Shown piece after piece: positions 46,591 to 57,997 of a DNA stretch of 64,000 nucleotides (positions are counted from its first letter, which is position 1; each line of letters starts with the position of its first letter). The DNA is from Blepharisma japonicum (Eukaryota > Ciliophora > Heterotrichea > Heterotrichida > Blepharismidae), in contig CATKHK010000086.1 of assembly GCA_949751835.1 (NCBI GenBank), positions 118,303 through 182,302 on the forward strand, written 5' to 3'. The translations under genes and the position numbers were made by a program. The notes below the pieces were generated by a model. That model worked only from the letters and a program-made list of their open reading frames with translations, made no database searches and was not told where the DNA came from.

Positions 46591-48591
46591 TTATAAGTAG
46601 GTCTGTCTGCAAATAAGATACTTCATCGATTTTATTTGTAGCATAATAATCTGCCTATCATTATCCTCAATTTGATATTCAATAAGCTGTTCTTCAAAAA
46701 TATTTGAATAACAATCAAATTCCTTTTCAAGCAGCCCCATATTTTGATGCACAGCCCTTACTTTTCTTCTAAATTCAAGGCTAACTTGACCATTAAATAT
46801 AATGAACATCCCATTAACTATCATTGCAAAATTTTCAAGTTTGGAATTTTTGAAATACTTATTGAGTAATTCGCTTGCCAAAACTTTATTATAGAGTGAT
46901 AGGATAAATTCTTGCCAAAATAGATCGCCACCATACTTTTGAATTAAGCTTTCAGATCGTAATTTTGCAATTTGCCCATTGATTTTGATTTCATCAAAGC
47001 TATCAACAGCCTCATTCATGTGTTGTTGAGTAATACTCTGGACTGAGTCTTGAGGCTTAATTTGATCAATTATTACCTTATGATAAGGACATTTAAATTT
47101 TGACATCAATGGATTTGAAGTATAATATTGGGGGGTTGATTGCTCTTTTATACAATTTGGAGTGAGAATCATTTTTTGGTTTTTTATTTTATTGATTTTT
47201 TCAGGAACTTTTGCACATCTTCCCGATAAATCTATTTCAGAAATTTCTTCAAGTAGAATGGATTTTGTCTTTATTTTAGATTGCACGTGCGTTTCTCTGT
47301 GCTTTATTTCTTCTCTGTTCTTTATTTCTTCTCGGCTATTAATATTAGAGTGATTATCTAATATTTCAGGCTCTCTCATTTCTTCATGGAATGAATTGGA
47401 CAATTTTGATGAGCTGCTAGAAACTTTTCTATGTGGCAAACTTGAGCTTCTTTCTTTTCCATGATAAAAATTAATATAAAAATGATTATCGAAAGTACAC
47501 TCTTTGCACTTCAATAATATTCATTTTCTACTTTTATCTTGAATAAAGTCAAGAACTATAGCACATATCTTTAAGTCTTTAAAAACATGCTCATTCAAAA
47601 AACTTGCAACCTCAAAAGTCATTTTATCAATCTCATTAAATTTTCCTTTAGTCTCCAATGAAATGCAATTTTCTGGAAATTTTGAATTTACAAGAAAATT
47701 TTTTGTTCTGTCAGTTTCTAAAATCTGCTCGACATCGCTTCAAATTAAATTCTTTTTTTTATTGGAAAGCTCTGGCTGATTTAAGCTCGCTTTAGAATTA
47801 CTTGGGCTGCTTTCGAGCTTTGGAAATTTTAGGCTTGAATTAAGCTTGAAAGGATTGTTCACAGACTTTGTAGTTTTTAATATTGATTTCGAATACTCAA
47901 AAGGAGAAATGCTAGAATGCAATCGTACTTGCTTCACTTTTTTATCTGGGATACATTTTGCTTCATTTTTAACCTTTACTGGGAGCTTCTTTTTGTTTAT
48001 GATTGAGAAATACTTCATTTTTGAACCTTCTTTTCAGACAACTCTTGTTAGAGAAGGAGGGTTTGATAAGCTTTCAATTAATGGCTGCATAACTACTGGC
48101 TCTTTAGATGATTCCCACATGCCTTTTGCAGACCCCCCATCAAAAAGTAAAACAGTTTCTTTATTCTGTTCTTTATAGCAAAACATACTATTATAATCTT
48201 CATTTTGACTAAAAAATTCACCTTCTTGATAGACTCTTGTTGCAACTTTACCATTTTTTAATGTTTGAATTAAAAATGGAACTGCTGAATGGGCAATGCG
48301 AACCAAGGTTGGAGGAATATTTACACCGATGCTGATATTTGGATGCTTAATAAATTCTTCATAAATATTTATTTTATTGTGAAATTTGTTTCTGGGTAAA
48401 ATACTATTCAATTTATTTGTGCGTGAATTTTGAATGTGCTCAGAAGGATTTATAATTCCCTTGAAGAGGCCTCTCTTTGAAGAAGATTTTATAAGTGTTA
48501 CTATATCATCTCGAAATTGATTGATTTGACCAATTTCCATAGCTTTTTGGTGGAATTGGTTAAGGCTATCTAATGTCATGGAAATGTTCAT
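46591..48591 (-). CDS. Hypothetical protein, unknown family
   Basis: A 666-residue protein. Three stretches lie in the same frame and are joined by TGA-encoded Trp (for example VVWKEGSKM and LIWSDVEQ). The N-terminal 190 residues look folded (IYEEFIKHPNISIGVNIPP, ETVLLFDGGSAKGMWES). The middle is Ser/Lys-rich with an NREEIKNREEIKHRE repeat. The C-terminal 150 residues are helical and may be globular (YGGDLFWQEFILSLYNKVLA). No domain recognised. It lies between the Arf-like gene and the large membrane-protein gene, all on the same strand. Confidence 0.7.
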
Positions 48592-48932
48592 GGGTATTTA
48601 TAACTTATAATAATCCTACCGTAAATAACAAATTTAACTTAAAAAAATGCGATTAATAAAATTTAAGTGCTTGCTAGTTATAAGAAGCTAGATCAAAAAA
48701 AAAACAGAATCAGTAAATTACAATCCTTGTCATTTTGAGTTAAGAATTTATAAATGGGTCGATAAAACAATAAATAATAGTATAAAATAGATTGCAAATA
48801 GATTTAATGATATTTTATATTATGAGTTTCTAATAAAATAGTTTTTTTGCATTTAGAGATATAATTTATAAAATGTAAATAATAATGCAATCAGTTAAGC
48901 ATTAATGCATCATAAAATTATAAACAACTACA
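48592..48932. other. AT-rich intergenic stretch
   Basis: These 341 bases between two minus-strand genes show no ORF, RNA gene or repeat. They presumably hold the promoter of the preceding entry. Confidence 0.45.
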
Positions 48933-51900
48933 TTAATCCAAATTTATATGATATAAGTATTCTTGGACTTCTTGAGATCTAACAATAATTTTTTCCGGTA
49001 AAAGTAGGAGCATAGACCTCGATAATCGCCTCTTTTTTTCTTGATTCATCAAAGCTCTCCTAAACATTAGAAGATAATATAAAACTGCTACTATTCATCA
49101 AATAACTAAAATATATTCTCTCACTAAATAATAAAATTCAGAAATTCAATGAAAATAATCCAAAACGTTTTCTTTAACTCCTTGCCCCATAAGTCAAAGA
49201 TATTTATACTCAAGCTCAATAGTATTCAGCAAATCTGCATCCAGGGCATCCCACCTCTCCTTAGTTGTTTTATCAATAAGATCCGTATACGTTTTCCTAG
49301 CTAATGCTTGCGTTTCAAATATAAAAGACATAACAGAATCCTTATACCCAGAATCCAGCACATTTTGTAAGTCTGAACAATTAATTCCAGGTATCAAAAC
49401 TTCACAGCTTTTTAAAAAAAATTCATTATAAAATTGATTTTTTGATAACGTATAAATTTCGTCATACGTTAAGTCCATTGAGCTGTTTCCTACAAGAAGC
49501 ACTTCTATGTAGTTTCTTATTTCTTCAGTCCTATTCATTACCTCATTTGATGAATAGTCTATCGATAAATACGCATTAGCTAAAACCCCATCAATTTCTA
49601 TGATATCCCCATATCCTTTGTTAGTCGACATTACTGTATTTAATAAAAATAAATTGGATCTTGTTAGAAGAACTTCCATTGTACCGAAGTATTTTACTAT
49701 TCTTACACTATGCTCCAATAGACCGACTGGGACCATTTCTCCTATTCAAAGCTGGACAACTAGTATGAAGAATAACGAAATTAAACTAAAAATCAAAACT
49801 GTCCTCATAAGTCCATTAGACGCAAACAATTTCAGCCTGGAAAACCATTTTCTGTTGTAAGAAATCAAATTGCTTCTTTTATGAGTAAATGACCCTGACT
49901 CTGGATTTTTATCAGAAAAAAATATTTCATTCCACAGCTCTTCACCTCCTCTATATTGTCCTCTACAGTCTGGATATTTTGTATCTTTTCTCATAGAGAG
50001 TTTATTTAAAGAATCTTCTTTCAGATATGAAACCAGTGCTTGATTTATACTGAAAAACGCTCCAACGACTTCTAAATGGATTTGTTCAGATTTTATGAAC
50101 AACGGAATGGAAAAGAATAATAAAAGGAAGACCAATAAAACTTCTGATAGTACAAATCAAATGCCTGACAATAATGTATTTTGCCGATCAGTGTAAGCTT
50201 GATCATGATGCTCGTTTGATAAGTGAGTCAGGACGTCTGCAATAGAATTCATCCCATTTTCAAATACCCAATAAGCTGCGGGCTCATGCTCTACGTCCCA
50301 AGCAGTTGAATTTGATTTTATAAGATTTTTGGTATAAGTTATCTGCTGAAGCAGACTGTTTATTGGGTTAAAGTCATTGCTGTAATATCCTCTCTCAGAA
50401 TCGTATGCTAAACAGTCCACATCTGAGTTCTGCAGCCATTCAAAATCTAAGTGTTTCCCCATTTTTGTGGCCAATGAGCTTAAATTTAGGGCAGCATAAT
50501 TCAATTGCTGAAGTATGGACTCTCTAGATTCAGGCATTTTAAGGTCACTATGTGAAGCATCAAGTAACCTTACAAAAAATGATAGTAAAATACTATAATT
50601 TTGGATATCTGTCAAATCTCCCATATAGTCCAAGTCACTTTGTATTTGGTTGAATGTAGATTTTGTGACGAAAAAACTGGCAGTAATAAGAGAAACCATG
50701 CAGATATTAAAAACAAGAAATACTCGGTTAAGCTTGGAAAGAAGAGGAGAAAATGATTTATTTTTTTCTTCAACATGCTTTTTAAGGTATGTTAATGTCT
50801 TTTTGGTGCGTTTTAGACCATTTTCCATTCTTTCTTGGTTTGAACCTCCTGTTAAATAAAAGGTATGTCTTCTGCCAAGAAATGACTCCAGGACTTTTGA
50901 AAAGTGTGCCAAAAATAGCGCAGTTGATTTCGAATATGAAGGCGCGTTCTCTATATTTATTATATAAAATGTTTTTTTCTCTATTGCGCGCTCAGAGATA
51001 TTGAAAGTAAACCTGATATATCGGCCGTTAGGAGTTAAAACATAGGCGTTAAAAGGATCAAAATCAAGGCGTTCAATTGATCTGAACTTTATTTTTAGCT
51101 TGGCTTTTTCGAAAATCTCTTTAAAATTAGTTATTATTGCTGCAATATCTTTATTTACATGCAAATTTGGAAGGACTCCAAAGTATAGGTGTGCTTGCTT
51201 ATTAAAATGAACTAATTTAAAGTCTGAATTGAGGATAATAATGCTTATTTCTTCATCATTTATGGTTATATCACAAGTAATCTTGTTATCAGAATCTCCA
51301 TTCAATGGCCACTGATGATTTGAGGAAACATCTGAAGGGTTATTTCCTGTTGAAGTCGCGTTTCCAAGCAAATTGCCATTACTTATCATAGGAAAATCGT
51401 CTGATTTATATGTGTCCTGGTTTTTTGTTTTAGATTTATCATTATTGACTATAAATTTGCACAATCCTGAGTCAATAAATCCATTTTTATCAACAAAGTA
51501 CAAAATTTCTGGTGCAAAGTCGTAAGACTCTTCCCAGAAATTTTTCCACATTGTGATTTTGCGTAAAAAATAGCTCCCGAACGGCTTCGGCATAAACTTT
51601 GAAATACTTTGGTTCATTAGTTCAGATTTCGGATATTGCAGCCAGGAAAGAAGATTATTGTTCACTCTATCTATTCGGCCAAGCGAATTATCATTGCTGG
51701 ATATAACAACTTCAGGATTTCCAATTTCAACCTTTTTCACTACGGTTACAACTGAATTTTGTGACCTGAAATCATGAATTCTGTTGCGTAAGTTTTGTAC
51801 CTCAAAGTCATCTCTGTTCATTAAATCCTGTAAGAAATATACATACATTGGGAGCATTTTTTGGTGAGTTCTGTCAACTTTCATTAAATATTGATAGTAG

Positions 51901-53402
51901 GTGTAAGCTTTGTCAAGATTTTTTGTGATTATTTTTGACAATGATGTCAAGTTATCAAAGGCAGGGGCTTTACTCTCGCTAAGCTTCATCCAAAACTCTG
52001 TTTGAGCCTTTAACACCTGAACCTCAGCAAGGTGGGCAGATTCTAAATAACTGTCAAATGTGACCATAGTGATTGCATCTTGTCCTACGTTTTGCCGAGT
52101 TTTGTATATTATAAATTGCTCATCTAACTTTGGACTTCTTTTTTCAGCTTGATCCAGCTTTGAAATTGCCTCTTGTCGGCTTTTGTAAGTCAGTTGAAAT
52201 TGAGCCACAAAAATTTTCAAAATACTTGATCTTGGGAATTTTCTTTCAGCCTGATAATAGAAGTCCTCGATTTCATCTAATAGCTCTGCATCATCAGTCT
52301 TATAAGTCCCAGCTCTTTTTATTAGCAAAAATCTTGTATGGAGCTCTACTTCATAAGGATTTTTGACAGTGTCTATTGTTTTCTTAAGCAAGACTTCTCT
52401 TCTCATATTACAGCCTTCCCCTACAAAAATTCACGCTAAAGGGCATCCGATGTAAAATAGTGTAATACCTACCGGATCTTCTTCGCCAGTTATAAAAAGT
52501 GGAAAAGTTAGACAAATTGCTGACCAAGTGAATATGCCCAAAAACTGTGTCTGCAACTTATTTGTCCTATAGTCATAATAAGGTAAATAAAACATATATA
52601 AATAAGTCATTGTAAGTCCACAAAAAAGTTGGATAAAATAAAGCATCACCCAGAATTCAGGCTTAAAAAACATTGTGGTAAAAAAAGTAATGAGTCCTTT
52701 AATTACAAAAAAGGCTAATTCAACCCTTGCGTGAGGCCTTGCTACTATATCGTCACTTGTGTACTCTAATTCATAATAGCTCGCAGCGACAATCAAACTC
52801 ATTACTCCTAGAACGATTGAAAATACGATTGAAGAAATGATCAGCAGTCAGCTTTGGTCTTTTGGGCACCCATCCATATCATCTAGGCGCACAGCACATC
52901 CTAAAATGGTAATAAAAATACTTAAAAAAGGCATATACAAAGAGGTTGTCAAAAGCGAAGAAACCGACCTTAAAATTTTTAGTAAAAATACATTTTGTAC
53001 CTTTTTGTTTATAAATCTGTATCCAACTATAGCAAAATTCATTAAATTTACAATAACAAAAAACACAAGGGATAAATAAATAGTTAAATTTTGTAGGGCA
53101 CTGGAGTCTGATATATAAAATTCCATTTCCATAAATCAACATGCTAAAAAGACAAACGACGAGTACTGTTTATTTCAAGGAAACTGAATACGGTCATTGA
53201 AAGGAAATGCCATCAGCTGAAATGAATCAATAAACATTGCGAAAACATTCATTTTGAATGAAGCTTGGCTGTCGTTTGCCATAACAAATAGAGTTCCCAT
53301 AAGAGCTGCTTTTAAATCTTGTCATGTTCTTTGGAAGAAATTCAATTTTTCGACTTTAGGTTTGGATAAGTCTTCCTCGTTCTCAGATTCGATGCTTTCC
53401 AT
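48933..53402 (-). CDS. TmcB-like multi-pass membrane protein with PAS domains
   Basis: A 1,489-residue protein; all parts share one frame with TGA as Trp, including a tandem TGA-TGA pair at 49095-49100. Residues 1 to about 330 contain several membrane helices. Residues 340-530 are helical repeats of TmcB/TmcC TPR type (SSILKIFVAQFQLTYKSRQE). A PAS-like domain lies at about 555-690 (RIDRVNNNLLSWLQYPKSEL) and a second at about 720-830. Then come a membrane helix near 900, a soluble loop, helices near 1085-1105 and 1200-1220, a second loop and a last helix near 1440. The family is large in ciliates and some amoebae. A sensor or signalling role is suggested by the PAS domains but unproven. Confidence 0.8.
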
Positions 53403-54409
53403 TTTGATTAATATACTCAAAAAAATTAGAAGGTTATAATAAATTTATTTTTTTGCAATAAGGATGCTTGAAGGCAGGGACTCTAAAGGCTAATGAGCTT
53501 ATTCATTATTTTATTAGATGACTTGTGGTAAAAATGGATTTAAATTAGGTTTAATAAGATAAAATAGATAATTTGATTATTCTAAGATTTGAAATTCTTA
53601 CATTTGCCTATATTATCCAATCTTTTTGGTATTAAATAATGTGACCTATAACTCTGGGCTCTTATAACTCTCTCTATCCTCTCAGTCCATATCTAATATT
53701 TCTTCTGTTTATGAAATGCCAAAAATGGGTGAGGAAATCAATTACTTTTCTCTAGATTCGTAACCTCTTTGGATTTCAAAAGTGCGAGAGATAGTGAGTA
53801 GTATAAGAATTCTAAAGTTATATGCACATTTAGATATGAATTCTCTCAGAAATATTGGAAAAAGCATGGGGCTGCAGATAAAATAATGTCAGAATTAGAG
53901 AAAAAATTCAATAATCTCTTGAAGAAATAATTGCTTGCAAATATATTTATTATACATAAGATTTAGAAGCGAGTTTTGCATTAAATTTAGTTTTTATATA
54001 ATCTGATTTTCTATACTTTCAATGACTAATTTACTATGCTAATCCATATATCAGGATATAAAAATATAAAGATTCAAAAGACTGTAATACAATTGAAAAT
54101 CTAATAATTAGGATAAAACGAGATAACTAGGATTTAGTTGAGCCAAAACTTTTATACTAAAACTGTAATTATTTGATTGAAAAGAGTAGCATCAAAATTC
54201 ATTATTAAATTTTGATAGGAATTTGATCGAGAATAGATTTCCATGAAACCTATTATATAAGCTTAAATAGATGCCGCAATTTAATTCTTTTTAATAATAT
54301 TTTGAGAATAAGTGCCACTAATCATAAATAAAATTGTAAATATATAAAGAAAATAAGATAAGTATTTTAAAAATTTAAGCTTTTTTGATTTTTTATTGCT
54401 ACAAATATA
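53403..54409. other. Gene-poor kilobase with a possible remnant
   Basis: No intact gene. On the plus strand at about 53670-53930, two frames carry protein-like text (MPKMGEEINYFSLDS, then YEFSQKYWKKHGAADKIM before a TAA). They are separated by stops and a frame change, with no 15-16-nt intron that repairs them. The rest is AT-rich. Confidence 0.4.
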
Positions 54410-54985
54410 TTAATAAATATACCTCAGACTTTGCCTTATCGAAAATGCTAGCTCAAAGCTCAGTTTATTTGCAATGTACTCAATAATTTTATCTTCAAGA
54501 CTAATTTTTCTTTCCAAATTCATCTCTTCAACTTTTTCTTGCAGCTTTTCTTTTTCTTTCTGCATTTCTTCAATATTTTCTTCGAGTTTCTTAATTTTTT
54601 CCTCTTCTTTTTCTAAAACTTGCAGATGTGCCTTGTTTTCTTCTTGAATTTTTTCTAAATTTGCTTTATAAGCTTCTTCTTTCTCTTTCATTTCTTTTTC
54701 AAGATCAATTTTTAACTGTTTTTGTGCTTGAATTTCAGATATGCTTTCTTTGAAGTCTTTTATAATTGCTTTTAGTCTGAAGTTATCGATGACTGAAAAA
54801 GAACTCAATTTTTCATTTGTTAGTGGACTTGTACTGTGGCCTGTTTTGAATCATTTTAAAATAGCTTCTTTCTCATAACTATGCCCATCAGCTGCAACAA
54901 CAGGATCTATCATAAGCTCTTGGGTGATTGGGCAGATATAATTATCGGGGATAAGTGTAGACTGGTCAAATGCTTCTAATTCCAT
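54410..54985 (-). CDS. U-box coiled-coil protein (E3-like)
   Basis: A 191-residue protein from ATG at 54983-54985, read through one TGA (ILKWFKTGH). Residues 14-75 are a U-box: [40 protein letters not shown]-box is a RING-like fold without zinc that binds E2 enzymes. Residues 80-165 are a Glu/Lys-rich coiled coil, followed by a short tail. It is probably a small E3 ligase that dimerises through the coil. No substrate domain is present. Confidence 0.85.
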
Positions 54986-55709
54986 TTTATTTGTGGAATT
55001 TTAATCAAATGTATGCAGAATGATTAAGTTGTTTAGTTTTAATAAGATTTCTTCTCACTCATTTCAAGCAAAGTAGCCAAATAAAATAACCTTGCAACTT
55101 CGTAAAATCTTAAGTAATTCTTATTTAATTATCTGTTTATATTTGGTCATTTACTATCTAAACCCATATATAGAGTCTTTAATAATTATAAAACCCACAG
55201 AAATGAATTAGTATATTGTTGAATTATAAAGAATTAAGGTGACTCTAAGATTTGTAGAATGCAATGAAAATAGCAGCTAAATGCAAGAAAAGCATAAAGG
55301 GAGAAATAATAGAAGATGCTCTTACTGTAAGCATTTAAATAAGATACAAAAATTACTATAAATGCTCTGACCTCAATGAGCCTATAAATCCTAAGTGCTA
55401 TTATTAATAAATACTGCAGTAGATAATATATAAATTTACATACAAATAGCTTTAATAGTAAATTTGGGCTGTTTATCAAAAGGAAAGATAAGATTAAAAA
55501 ATTTGGGTAGTTTGTCTTAAGAGAATTAAAATTTTAAAAAAATTAGTTTATAAGATCACAATTGCTAAATTTGTTGAAATCTTGTTCTGCTTGCACTAAG
55601 AAATTAAATTTAAATTTGTGATTAAATAATGCATATTTATAAATTAAAACCGAAAGAGTCTATGATTGCTATGAAAGAATTGAAGTATTTATAATTTATC
55701 AAGTGGATA
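54986..55709. other. Intergenic stretch holding a PiggyBac relic
   Basis: 724 AT-rich bases. The only feature I can support is the transposase relic at 55225-55407 on the plus strand. A hydrophobic minus-strand frame over it is a shadow. Confidence 0.5.
55225..55407 (+). pseudogene. Relic of a PiggyBac transposase C-terminal Cys-rich domain
   Basis: One frame reads FVECNENSS, a TAA, then MQEKHKGRNNRRCSYCKHLN. After a one-base shift near 55340 it continues RYKNYYKCSDLNEPINPKCY and ends at TAA. This lines up with the Cys-rich tail of the PiggyBac-like gene at 57998: RKCAHC ... YKCKVCNKPCHVKCY. Shared pattern: R-[RK]-C-x2-C ... YKC-x2-[LC]-N-x-P-x3-KCY. At least one stop and one frame change show decay. 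Upstream catalytic parts are not visible. Confidence 0.6.
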
Positions 55710-56675
55710 TTATTCACCATAATAATTTTCATTTTTCTCGTAAACTAAAGAACCTCTAGCTATTGAATCATTATAATTGATACCACTAATTGGAGGACAA
55801 ATATACTTAACTCTCTCAACATAATGGTCACTTGAGCAAGTATTAATCAATCAATTACTTCAGCATAGTTTAGAAAGAATGCTTGCTGTTTTTATTGAAG
55901 ATTCACATCTTTCCATAAATAACTTTTGAGATTGCCTTTCTTTAAGGGTTTTTTCCAAGGATATTTTCAATTTCTTTAAAATCCCTATATTTGCTAAATT
56001 TTCTATTTCTTGTATGCATGCATTTGTCTTATTATTTATGTCATTTATAATCAAGTCTTTGGTAGAATTGATTTTTGCGATTGTTTCATTAAAGTGGTTA
56101 TTTTTTTCAAGGATAATTTCGACTTCTCTAATTGCAATTTCAATGCTCTCAATTTCTTGACTTACTTTTACTTTATTTTCCAGTATTAACTTTTCTTTAA
56201 TTTCGGCAATTTCTTTAGCTTTTACATCAGCTGCTGGAACTCAATCATGAATTCGATGCTCATATATGCAATTTATACATAGAATTTTATCATGATCAAT
56301 ACAATATGCCAAATGCTCTGATTTATGATAAAGACATATGTTTTGAGGTATTATAGCTTCTATTAAAGAATAATTTTTGGAGGGACAAAAAGGACTTATT
56401 TCTCTGCAATATGGGCATTGGTATTCGCTCTTTCTTCCCTGTTGAATTGTTTTTTGAACGCAGTCTGCACAACACGTGTGACCACATTTATAGACAGAGG
56501 GAATTATTAAATCTGAATAGCTTCTGTTGCAAATGGTGCAAAACTTTCCTTGATTTGAAATTGCACTGGAGCTGCCTAAAGATGAGGAAGGAATATGATA
56601 ACTAGTTTGAATGAATGCACTAAAGGCAGAATCTTGGGTTGGAGAATTGATTGAATCTGAGCTTCTCTGAAACAT
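55710..56675 (-). CDS. RING/B-box coiled-coil protein (E3-like), copy C
   Basis: A 321-residue protein read through TGA (HDWVPAA, LCWSNW). A Ser-rich head is followed by a RING finger (C46/C49, C64/H66, C69/C72, C87/C90). Then comes a B-box (CLYHKSEHLAYCIDHDKILC ... H) and coiled coil to about residue 255. The tail PPISGINYNDSIARGSLVY matches copies A and B. Probable E3 ligase. The kelch-like gene lies about 205 bases upstream on the same strand; a functional link is possible but not shown. Confidence 0.85.
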
Positions 56676-56880
56676 ATTATTATTATAATAATTGGCCCCC
56701 TAATTATTTCTAACTAAAATAAACATAGGAATAAGGATCTAAAATTAATTTAAAAAATGGCAAAAAAATCGTTAAAAATATATTACTTTGGCAAGTTATG
56801 TCTACTTATCTCTTTCATAAATAATTATATTGAAGAAAATTTAAATATTCAAAATCAAAGATTTTAATTTGCAATTACTA

Positions 56881-57750
56881 TTAAAATACACAACATTCTG
56901 AAAAAACTCCAGGCCATATAAAACTACAACTAATTTTAATTTTCTTTTTACTCAAGTTAAATTCACAAACGTCATCTCCATTTAAAAAATATATTTTGTC
57001 GCTGAAATTAGTAGGACAGCCATAAATATCTTTTAAAACCAAATCACATTTCCCAATATTATTCCATTTAAAAACATTATTAAATCCACTTTCATAGATA
57101 GTCTCATAAAATTGAAAGCAATAAGCTCTATTATTAGTCCCAACAAACACATTTTCTCAGCTTCGATTAAGATAGAGAACCACTTGATGGGTATTTACAT
57201 ATGGATCATAAATGTTTATACCGTTTTCTAAAGCAGAATAAATAATAAATCCTTGGATTTGTCCTCCTGTAGAGAAGCGGTGAGAGCGGCATCCTAATCT
57301 TTTTTGCCACTTTTTTAAAGATAAATTAAATCTCTGAAATTGGTTAGTGAGACCTCCAATGGAGTAAACACAACCGTCAAAATAAATACAGCATGCTTGA
57401 AAGCAGGGATTCCCAGACTCAAAAATTTCAATTTCATTATTTGAATCTATAGCAAATGTCATCCCAGATCATGATCCATCAAATTTTCGACCTCCATAAC
57501 AGAATATTTTATTTCCTGGAATTCTACATACTGCTGTAAAGCGATTCGCAGCATTTTCTGGCAGTCTTAATTTTGTCATTGAATTTTTATGAGTTAAGAC
57601 ATTTATTGCTCCAAAGGTTAGAAATTCGCTCATATATAAAACTTGATTAAAGTTTTCAAGAATTTCAACTTCTTTAATAAGGATTTTCACTTTGGGTGAT
57701 ATCTTTAATTTTGGATCATTGCTGATAGAATCTTTGCAATTGTTTATCAT
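56881..57750 (-). CDS. Kelch-like beta-propeller protein
   Basis: A 289-residue protein with TGA as Trp (DGSWSGM, NRSWENV). Kelch-type blades are suggested by KIFCYGGRKFDGSW, CVYSIGGLTNQFQRFNL with LKKWQKR, and INIYDPYVN. At about five weak blades it is short for a full propeller, but such short kelch proteins are common in ciliates. In other species kelch propellers often recruit substrates to E3 ligases, so its position next to a RING gene is suggestive. Start codons of this gene and the PiggyBac-derived gene face away from each other, 247 bases apart. Confidence 0.7.
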
Positions 57751-57997
57751 TTTCTTTATAATATAATTTTAAAATATGTTAAATTAAAATAAATATTTGC
57801 TATAGTTTTCATAAATATTTATTAACTAGAGGTATGCTATTGTATTTAAAATTTATTGAGATCTTGTGAGTCTTGAAGAGATTAGTTTTTAAAAATTATT
57901 TTAATTTTAAAATATTAAAATTTGGGGGCATCATGGGAGTCAATAAATTCCATATAAATGGGTCTCAATTCCTACTTAATTTTTCATAAATAATAAT

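Noticed and set aside
55234-55479. 81-codon hydrophobic minus-strand ORF
   Set aside because: It is the antisense shadow of the PiggyBac relic on the plus strand.
55710-57750. RING gene and kelch-like gene as one fused gene
   Set aside because: Each has its own start and stop codon, with about 205 bases between them.
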